In this document: positions 55,414-64,000 of the stretch, piece by piece
How positions within the stretch are numbered: position 1 is the first letter of the stretch
Layout: each line of letters opens with the position of its first letter
Source of the DNA: Eurosta solidaginis
Taxonomy: Eukaryota; Arthropoda; Insecta; Diptera; Tephritidae
Direction of reading: 5' to 3'
Assembly: GCF_040869045.1 (NCBI RefSeq)
Contig: NC_090319.1
Span: forward strand, 381,563,601-381,627,600
Length of the DNA stretch: 64,000 bases
Position numbers and translations under genes: made by a program
Notes under the pieces: model-generated
What the model was told of the DNA's origin: nothing
The model's input: only the letters and a program-made list of their open reading frames with translations
The model's database searches: none

Positions 55414-57700
55414 CCCATCAAGTTGTTGTATGATGAAATTAACTATGCTCGGATCGATATTTTGCGCCAAGCCCCGTGCTGTTTCAAGAATGAACTCGAC
55501 ACCAGGCAACCGAGCTTTTACTGACTGGTAAGCATTTCCAGCAGCTCCTTTCTAGAGTTTTAGTACTCCTTAACAAAATCAGCAATATCGGATAGTGGGG
55601 AGAGGAACTTAATAAAAAAAATAACTCAACGGAATACAAATACTGCAGAAAACCGGGTGTTATAATTCATGACCATAATCGTGAAACTTTGTCTATCCAG
55701 AAACCGGCTACATCTGTTTATGTAATGGAATTATCTCCCTCTTCACGTACCATTTTGTTGCTTTAGCTCCATCATCACATATCGCAGCTTGAGCAACTAA
55801 TTACGGGTCTGACGCACGCTGTTATCATCTCCAGGTCAATTGGCACAGTAGCTTATACTGATATTTTGTATTTATGTCATAAGAGGACCGCTAAGAATGC
55901 TACTTGAAGGCAGCTGGAAATACTTAATCAAAAACTTGATTGTAGAGGGTTTTCCTAAACAGCTGCTAATGAAGTTTCATCCTGTGCATGAATCAAATTA
56001 TGTTTCCTCACACCACCATAAAACTACAATTCAAAGTAAAAAGTTTACTTCAATGGGTATATAAAACGTTTCAACACACAACAATGTATTTATAAATTTA
56101 TTAAGAGTACTTAACAATAGAAAATAAGTTGAGTAACGGTGCAGCTAATGCTATTAAATAAAAGCGTTTTGGACTTTCTCGTAATTGTTAGCCATTTGGC
56201 AAACAATCAACGAACTGAGCCTAACAGACAGCACAGACAAGCCGGACAAGGAGCAGCATTCATTTTCTTTCCACACTTCAAAAACTCACAAAGTATGGTA
56301 TACTTAAGCAGTACGAGCATTTATGCCAATGCAAGTATGTGTGCGATCAACGGTACTTATGGTTAGCAATTTTTTGTATGCGCATGCGTAGGTGTCAGCA
56401 ACAATAGTAACAACAACAAAAAACTACAACAACAAGTGACAAGTAAAGTCAAAGGTTTGCAACATCAAAAAATATTAACAACAATATGTTTGTTGCTTGA
56501 TTGTGCGATGCTGATAATAATAACAACAATGATGTTGTTAATGATAATGCTTATGAGTTTTGCGCGCGCTGCTACAAGGCGTTCTCGTTTTTGCTGCTTT
56601 GTTTTTTCCCCATTCAATTTGGTTTTAACAACAAAGTTTATTATGGCCACGGCAAAGGCGTTGTCTGCCGCCGAGCGGCTGCTGTTGATCCTTTTATGTG
56701 CTGGTGGTTGTTATATTGGAGCTGTAAGCAGAGTGTTGTTATTACTGTTGTTGTTGTAGCTGTCATCTATCGCTTGTTACTGCCGCCACCGCTGCTGCCG
56801 CTGCAGTGTTGTCTGCTACTGATGGCAAATGATAAACGCTGTCCATGTTCAATTAGTAAAAGTGTTGCATATTTGCCGTCAAACAGGCGACCTCAAAAAA
56901 AAAGTTAAAACAACAAAAAAGTGACAACAATAAAGCAGCAAGAGTTGGTGATGTAGTTAAAAAGTTGTAATGAGTGCTGATGAGTTTCGCAGGTTTTTTT
57001 TGTGCCTTTTACGTTTATTGTTAAGTAAAAAATGTATTTAGCAAGTTTGCTGCTCTGTCACTTTTAATGTGTCTTGTTGCGGATTTAATGAAAATAAAAC
57101 ATATTTTTCACACATTTTTTTTTTTGTAATTTTTATATTCAAAAATTGTTGTTGTTAATATTACAGGGTCACTCTCCTTATTACACAATTATCTCTGATA
57201 TAAAAACAAATACACACACACGCTCAGCTCACACATTACTGCAAATTAAAGGTTTTTTATTTGGGCTTTTTGTTGTCAGCCGCAACTGTCTTTACCGCCG
57301 GCAATTGCTGTCTTCGATTGCCGAAAAGTGAAATTTTTACATTGGTAATTGACGTTTTTATTCACTGTCAGTGTCAGGAAACTACATTAAAATGTTGTAA
57401 TATTACTTTATAGCTGCTGTAAAAATTTAATTTCTTACTCTTGGGCAGCAAGTTCGTTTCTTAATTCTTTTGTAATCGGATTGTAAAACTTTAATCCATT
57501 CGCAATTAAAAAATGCCCGACTACTTATTTTGGCGAATAATAATAATAAAACTGCTATTTATGCGTGATTGTAAAATAGCACCTTGGAATGACTGAGTGA
57601 TAAAAAGTTCGGTTTTCTAAGCGCTAAAGAAAGTTCTTCGAAGTCTGCAGCATATTTTTTGCACATGTGGCGCGCCTTTAGGTGAGGAATGTCAGGAAAC
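55414..57700. other. Non-coding with CAA/GTT trinucleotide runs
   Basis: 56,395-56,780 is dense in caacaacaa and gttgttgtt runs, which create long Leu/Thr-rich frames (for example 56,436-56,759) that I do not regard as genes. No other feature is supported. Confidence 0.5.
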
Positions 57701-57769
57701 CACAAAGAGTCCCGCGTTTCAAAATTGAACTAAAACTCCGCTCTTCTCATTGATGAGTATGACCATTAT

Positions 57770-58085
57770 TTCCGCGTGCCCATTTATCTTTTAATTGTAG
57801 TAGGGCCATCGTACTTTGGAAATCTTACAGCTGTTCGGAGAGTACATATACCTTTTAGTTGCTATAATTGGGAGATGCACCGTTGTACCGCAGAATACCT
57901 TTCAAGATACTGTAGCCAATCTCGGCACCCACTACTTTCGTTTGTTAGATGCTAACTGAGTTTGTCAGACGAATGGGCAGTGCAAACTATAATTGCTCTG
58001 AGAAAACCCCTGCTTCTACGCCGCAGTCCATTTTGAACCCGTCTACAGACAACATTGCATTTCCAAACACTTATTTTAGAGACAC
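57770..58085 (-). pseudogene. LINE RNase H N-terminal fragment (I/Jockey type), decayed
   Basis: Minus-strand translation around 58,030-57,940 reads LSTDGFKMDCGVEAGVFSEQ, then ALPIRLTNSVSI. This matches the TDGSKM..GVGAGVFSE...RLPD.CSVFQAE opening of LINE RNase H domains, with the catalytic Asp kept. Stops follow soon after. There is no intact gene. Confidence 0.65.
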
Positions 58086-59029
58086 GCTCTTAAACCTTCA
58101 TTACAAATTTCAAGGAAGACAAGTGGTGGTGTGACGTTACGTCCTCACATAGCTTCCATAAAGTACCACACGATACACGATCTAAGTTATCCACATACCG
58201 CTACGTACGCAGCCTTTTTCAAATATTCAATATTGTATGTGTATATCATACCATCTTCTTGTTGGTTAGCAAGGCTCTTACTATAGCTGAATGTAGGTCA
58301 CAACTTCTTTCGAAGTTTTAATAGACAACAGGGAATCACTAGCAATTTTCTACCTAATATAAAAGTATGAGTGCCTGTGCTGTAAAATTTTCCAAGACTT
58401 TCATTTCTCCTTCACCTTTTCTCGCTTTAATTCAACTGGCAAGTGATATTCTTTTTTTGATTCCATCAGCAATTTTTACAGCCAATCTAGGTCTCTACCA
58501 CACCTCTTGAATATGGACCATGAAATCACTCGGACGCCTTTTTCGTTTTCCGTCTTAAAAGCTTATCCTTAATACGATGATTGTAAAGAAGCACCTTTTA
58601 AAGAGATGTCCTGCAACCTCTTCCGGGGTTCTAATGGTGAATGGGAGCGAAGCTTTTTTAGCGTATTTCGCTAGCAGCCTAATAGGAAACCGTTCATGGC
58701 TATTATATTAAATGAGATATCAATGGAAACCAAATGCCAGTGCACGAACTGGGAACTGTGAGGCCAGTTGCCAGCGGCTATGCAATAAAAATCATTCCAC
58801 AGACCGAGAAAAGCTCTTTTTTATTCAGTAAGAATTTGTTGAGAATGGAAGCGCCAGGCAAAATTCACATCTGCAGCTGTAAGCATGAGAAGAAAGGAAG
58901 TGTTCCCCAGTATTTTTGCGAATTTCATGCTTTTGCTAAAAAACCTACAGATCATCGGCTTAAGCCGAGTAGTTACCGGAGATACACCCGTCTGGAATTG
59001 AGGCTACTGTGCAACATTAAATGTGCGAA

Positions 59030-59530
59030 GACGAATTATCGGTTTGTCATAGAATGGATTTACTATAGTTATGGATTTGCTATTGAATATTTGTTGATTA
59101 TTTCTCGAAGAGTTATCAATATATTAATAAAAATTAATCTATTTGTTGTTGGAAAGTTATCGGTTTATTATCGAAAAGTTGTCGATGACTTATCGAAATT
59201 TTACGATATTTTTCAAAAAAGTTATCGATTTTTAATCGAAAGGCTATCGATTTACTATCGGATTGTTACAAATTTGTGTCACCGATTAGTAATCGGACAT
59301 TTATGGTACTTGATTTTGAAAAATTACCGATTTGATTTGTTATCGATATGTTTCAACAAGTTATCGATTTGAAATCGAAAAGTTATCGATTTGTTATGAA
59401 AAAGCTATCGATTTACTATCAATTGGTTTTTGGAGTGTTGCTTATTTGTTATCAGCGTGCTATCGATGACTTATCGGCTTGTAATGACACAGATATAGGT
59501 AAAACTTTTATACTTCGTCGATAACAAGAT
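59030..59530. repeat. Degenerate array of TATCGAT/TTATCGA motifs
   Basis: Variants of aaaagttatcgatttgttatcg recur about every 20-40 bp. Exact tatcgat occurs seven times between about 59,222 and 59,468, besides many ttatcga, tatcgg and atcgaa variants on both strands. The frame through it (to 59,372) is a by-product of the repeat. Confidence 0.75.
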
Positions 59531-59837
59531 GAAGCAGCGATAACAAACCAAAACCACAATAATAATTCGATTTAAATGAAAACCAATAACCAACTTAAAA
59601 AAACCAATAACTATTCGGATTGTAACCGATAAAATTTACGCATCGCGGGTTAAAAAGTTAACTTGAAAAAGTTGTCTATATTATTGAGATTTCTTCATAG
59701 GCAATGCAATTCCTACACCCTCTAAATTACAGCCACTTCTATCCAGCTTACCTAAGCATATGCGCCTACGGAAAGACATCTAAGTTATTCTTATCGTAAG
59801 ACAATTAAGGATAAATAAGGAATATTAATAACTACCC

Positions 59838-60206
59838 AAGGGGTTGAAACGCTTAGCGTATACACGCAGCAGGCATGCCTGTCGCAAGAGGCGACTAAAA
59901 TACCCAAATGATTCTAGGGGTTGTGTAGTGCAGCCCTTACAAGGGAATGCCAACGCATTTTATAACTTCTCCAAGCCGATTGTCAACATTACATATCTTT
60001 GACGTATCCTGTTTCTTTAGCAGCCGAGGCTCTGGCGACCCCAAGAACATCATGTCATTATATATCAGTCTCGAGATAGTTGAACTTATACCTTAGTGGT
60101 GCCTGTTACCGGAACGTACCGGATTTATATTCGGCAAATTACCATGAACATCGATAACACTCTTCAAAACTTTGTGGAAGTTATTTATTGCTACAACAAC
60201 AACAGA
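59838..60206 (+). repeat. SINE-B, near full-length, diverged copy
   Basis: ggcatgcctgtcgcaagagg, aggggttgtgtagtgcagcc, cagccgaggctctggcgacc, ccggaacgtaccg... and a tail ctacaacaacaacag. Many substitutions against the 55-kb copy. Confidence 0.8.
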
Positions 60207-60209
60207 AAC

Positions 60210-62340
60210 AAGAAATAATAAAAAAAAGTTTATTATACTATATTAAATAATAAGGAAACACAGAGCCATACAACACCACTTGAGAGCATCACACATACAT
60301 TTTTGTCTAGAATTGCAGCTGCACTATTAGTGGTTTGCTTTTTATGCTTTTTGAACTGCTTGAACAGTTGCGTGACAATTTCTTTATAAATACAGACTTC
60401 TTTTTATTAAAAACTAAATACGCTATAAAAATACATAAACGATAGTTTAGTTTTTTATGCAAACAAATTGCATTTTTCGTAGACTGGCTTATCTTTTAAT
60501 TATTTCATGTTATTGCGGAAAAAAACAGGCAAACTACGCCAAAACGAAAGCAAAGATATTATGAAAGTTTCTATAGCGCAAATTTGTGAGTTGCGCAAGT
60601 CATAATAAATATTTTTCTTAAACGCCTCCTACTTCAAACAAATTCGCTTAATAAGCTGGCGTTATGACAAAGCGTTTCATCCATATACATATAATGTGAG
60701 AGTTAAAGTGTTGTGAGCTTGATTTACTTTCCACTAATCAAAAAAACCAAAAAAAAAGGACCAAATATTACTCATTGCTATTATATTTCGTAGCTGGTGT
60801 TATTTTTGTTGCTTGCTGTTATACCGTAGCGCTTTAATGATAGCATATATGTCACACGTCAACCCACACATTGGCAATTTGCAGCATTAACAACAAGCGC
60901 GTGCGCCAGTTGAAAATTTGAGAGAGCGTGCGATAGAGAGCGAGGCAAATATCGCACACCAAGATCAAAACAGCGATACAGCGATCAACTCAAAAAATCG
61001 CAATGTTCAGAAAACGCGAAAAACTGTCTGCTTCTCCAATATGTGTCCATGCAATATGTATTTTTTATAAAGCGTTTTCTCGCTGACTAGTGGAGATATT
61101 AAAAATTTGAGTGAATGGTTCGTTAGTTGTTGAATTGGAGAACCCGGTGGTACTGATAACTTCTAAATTTCAGTATTTTGAGTTAGCTCCTTTTTATCTA
61201 GGTGTGCGATATGATTGCTGATTGCCTGCTTTTTGGCCGGTGGGTAATATATGAAAAGTTATACATATGTATATGCAAGGAGCCTGCTTAGCACTATGAT
61301 ACACACAGGCATTTAGGCATGTGGATGAGTTGTGTGACTGGCTGTCGCATTCATGAGCAAATTTGTTGAAATTTGCGTGTCCGTGTTGTTTATTAGAAAC
61401 GATAGATTAGCATCTATGTATTACACGTACAGCATAAAATGATATTTAGGAGCAATTTTATGGGGGTGCACGTAACTGCCCCCGCAATTGTTAATCACAG
61501 TTAATTTGCAAACAGCAGGATTTGTGTGGTCTAAGTGATGAAGTCTACATTTTCATAACTCTTAATTGCTTAAAGAGTGATGGAGGTTGAGTAGGTAAAA
61601 ATATGTAAATTCATAGAGATAAATGCTATCAATCGGTTTTACTTGTATCCGGTAAACTCTAAAAGCATTTAGCTGCTTGAGCTGAAACTTATTTTCATGT
61701 ATTTTTTTTTTTTTGTTTTGTTTTTTAGTTTATTAGAAGAAACTCGATGGAAGACGCTGTTATCGACGTATTTATAAAACATTTACTTTTAAAAATTGCC
61801 ACCCTTCGGTGTCGGTTTGACAAGTCCTCGAATGTATTTCCACCATGAGAAGCTCATCAACAAATACTTATAGGCTATGCAGCGCGGATTAGGTCATATT
61901 TCGAATATAGATTACAAGTTTGGGCGCATTCAAAAATTCTCCATGTAAACTTCAAAAAATGTACTACTTCAAAAGATGTTGAGTTTGTATTCGAAGCTCT
62001 ACCAGCGTTGTGTATCACTGTCATAAAGTAATATGGGATCAATGTACGAGGTAGAGCGGAAATCAGACAGCAAATTAAGGCAAAACAGGCGTTTTATCAA
62101 TTTCTTTAATATCGATAAGCAGGGCGAATTCAGTACAAGGTGTTGTTATCCCAACAGTTGATTGCTTCTTCTTGATTATTTTCCATACAGCGTCGTGTAC
62201 TTTAATATGCCAGTTAATCGAATCGATCAATTAAAATTTTCTTTTGAGTTGACATTCTTCTGCACGGCGAATCGGTTGAATTCGCTTTGCAACCACCTGG
62301 TATGGATTCGCCTTGATCCATAAGTCATCGATTTGTTATT
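60210..62340. other. No gene supported; possible promoter-like segment
   Basis: 60,895-61,090 contains GAGA-type words (tttgagagagcgtgcgatag, agagcgaggc), several cagcgat motifs and a tataaag near 61,066. That combination occurs in fly promoters, but no transcript can be inferred. A weak SINE-A-like block (gccatga/gagaagctcatcaac wording) lies near 61,800-61,870. Confidence 0.25.
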
Positions 62341-62657
62341 TAGATTAGACTAGATTAGATTTATTCATTTTCTTTCAAATCAAAATATCTTTTACATGTT
62401 TACGTATATAAAATTGCCACTTAAATTAATACATTGAAATTAAAAGAAAAGTAAGGCATTCTGTAAAGTTATACAAAACTCTAGATTTTGAATGCCATCT
62501 CAAAATAAATTAATGGATATATACAAATGGGTGTGGGGTGAAAATAGTTAATAAGTTATAACCTAAGTAGAAGTTAAAGTTACAAAATGCAAAATAAAAT
62601 ATATAAACAATAGAAAGTAACAAAGTTGATTTTAAATTACTAAGTGGCAGGGTTCAG

Positions 62658-63824
62658 CTAAGTTTTGATGTCGTCGTGTGACTGCTCTAAGAAAAGTGAT
62701 TTGATATTTTTTAAAAATTCACGCATAATTCTAATGACACGTATAGACGCAAGTAGCGTATTGAAAGCTTTACAAGATACCATAGTAAAGAAGTTATTAT
62801 AATGGGTAGTAAGAGATGTGGGAACAGCAACAAGTCCGAGTGAGTTTTGCCTCAAATTATAATTATCCGTGACTAGGCTGTGTAAATACCCACAACGAAT
62901 AAAGAATATTTTTAAAGGTTTGTAATAGTACATGTGTTTTACTGGACGATTTTTCAGCTCGTTAAACAACTCCATGCTGTGGTGGAAACGGTTCACATTA
63001 CATATCTTCCTAATGACACATTTTTGAATAGTAAGAAGTTGCTGGATTTTACTGTAAGATGCACCACCCCAGCAGCATATGCCATATTGAAGCTTAGAGT
63101 GTACCAAAGCGTAATAAAACGTCTTAAGCGTTGCATTTGAACATATATACCTTAGACTATAAAAATATCGCACAGTAGATCGCATGTATGCTTTCAGGCG
63201 AGAAATATGTGTTGACCAACTTAAAGATTGGCACAGAAACAACCAGATATGGCAGATTGGCACAGAAACACTCAGATATGGGAAGGTATCAACTCTTTCA
63301 ATTGGGAAACACTTATAGCTACAATTTGTTTCATGATTAAACGATGCGCCAGAGCACGACATATTGCTTAGAGCGAAACGTCTACAGTGAGTGGCGTGGA
63401 ATATAATGGCAATATCAGGTGAGGTTATTGGATGTAAATTGAAATACATCAGTTGAGTTTTCTTGCTGACGATCAGTTTATGTTTAGCAAACCACACTCT
63501 CAACAAATGAACATCGAAGTTGACGCCTGCTACCAAATCCAGATAGTTCGATGAATTATAGGCTATAGCAAGTTCGTCTGCAAAAACGATAACCTTTCCA
63601 TAGAACGGCAAAGAAAATAAAGAATTGAAATAAACAAGGAACAGTATTGGACCTAGAACAGAACCTTGGGGTACTCCTAAGGTAGTTATCACAGAATTGC
63701 TTAAAAAATTGTCAACTTTTACTTTCTGCACTCTTCCTGATAAATATGGTTTCAGCCAATTGTACATAAAGCCGCGAAAGCCTACGCAATACAATTTATC
63801 TAACAGTATTTGGTGATCAACCAT
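62658..63824 (-). pseudogene. CR1-like LINE reverse transcriptase, C-terminal 388 residues
   Basis: Long open frame. LGVPQGSVLGPILFLVY at residues 49-65 (RT block 4). The catalytic block reads VFADE (residues 80-84) where active enzymes have FADD, so an essential Asp is replaced by Glu. HKLIVSKKTQLMYF is the block after it. The thumb and C-terminal part are recognisable (LKTFYYALVHSKLQYGICCWGG, LTIQKCVIRKI). A duplicated segment (SVSVPICHIWLFLCQSLSWST, around residue 185-200) comes from a local direct repeat at ~63,228-63,280. The N-terminus lies in another frame upstream, so a frameshift near 63,825 disrupts it. Confidence 0.85.
63228..63280. repeat. Short tandem duplication inside the LINE RT
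   Basis: gattggcacagaaacaacca is followed shortly by gattggcacagaaacactca, with gatatgg after each: two nearly identical units of 27 bp. This inserts about nine residues in the RT frame without shifting it. Confidence 0.75.
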
Positions 63825-64000
63825 GTCAAATGCTTTCGTGATATCAACAAACAGGCCAGCACAGGTCTGCTTTTTGTCTAACTCACCATAAATAACGGAA
63901 CAAAAGCTCAGCAGGGCATCTTTTGTTGAGAGTCAGATCTAAATCCGTATTACAAGGAGCTGAAAAAATGTTTGTTATTAAGAAAGAATTCTACTTTTAA

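Larger units (their letters stand above)
62345..64000 (-). mobile_element. CR1-like LINE, minus strand, cut by the window end
   Basis: The 3' end at ~62,345 carries a short repetitive tail (gattagactagattagattt on the plus strand), then about 300 bp of 3' UTR, then the ORF2 RT. Sequence beyond 63,824 continues RT coding in another frame (ACAGLFVDITKAFD wording), so the element extends past the right edge. Confidence 0.8.

Noticed and set aside
56436..56908. Two overlapping plus-strand frames of 107 and 135 codons, one Leu-rich and membrane-like
   Set aside because: They are created by gttgttgtt and caacaacaa runs. Overlapping frames of similar length and biased composition indicate simple repeats, not a gene.
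58734..59372. 212-codon open frame
   Set aside because: Its second half is the TATCGAT minisatellite, whose unit happens to lack stops. The first half has no recognisable domain, and the Tyr/Ile/Leu-rich composition mirrors the repeat.

Overview
This is nuclear DNA of a higher dipteran fly. The dispersed repeats, SINE families and retrotransposon types look like those of tephritid fruit flies; that is an inference from recall, not a database match. The window is AT-rich, gene-poor and dominated by transposable elements. The only host genes I can support well are two copies of one secreted, catalytically dead trypsin-like protein (serine protease homolog, SPH), both on the minus strand.

Layout. 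1-15.7 kb: relics of a common interspersed repeat, a possible non-coding 5' exon with a splice donor (~3.6-4.5 kb, minus), a short unrecognised open frame with coding-like codon use (~5.46-5.66 kb), two foldback elements (6.9-7.3 and 8.7-9.1 kb), a ~157-bp tandem satellite (9.2-10.85 kb), tRNA-headed SINEs (called SINE-A here), and G/T-rich degenerate repeats (15.0-15.4 kb). 15.75-26.39 kb and 30.15-40.98 kb: two direct copies (A and B) of a ~10.7-kb segment. Each copy holds, in order, the SPH gene, its TATA promoter, a SINE-A, a decayed hAT transposon with later insertions, an older interspersed repeat and a LOA-like LINE. Between them (26.39-29.92 kb) lies the 3' part of a Ty3/gypsy element: RT, RNase H, integrase and 3' LTR, with no 5' LTR or gag. 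A 33-bp-arm hairpin sits at the left edge of copy B.

41-64 kb: the rest of the copy B LINE, degenerate and nested SINE-A copies inside an AACAT-type microsatellite (44.2-45.2 kb), a solo gypsy LTR (46.1-46.6 kb), scraps of LINE RNase H, an internally deleted LOA-like LINE on the minus strand (51.97-54.07 kb), a BEL/Pao fragment (54.5-54.8 kb), full-length copies of a second short retroposon with a (CAA)n tail (SINE-B), an array rich in TATCGAT motifs (59.0-59.5 kb), and a CR1-like LINE reverse transcriptase running to the right end.

The two copies give a relative clock. Insertions shared by A and B (hAT, RTE-like LINE, first SINE-B, LOA LINE and its nested CR1 tail) predate the duplication. 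The 591-bp hAT MITE in A, the 220-bp palindromic hAT MITE in B and a 318-bp SINE-B in B are private and carry intact target-site duplications. The SPH proteins differ at about a third of residues by eye, while their non-coding flanks look over 90% identical. That pattern suggests fast protein evolution and is the most biologically interesting signal here.
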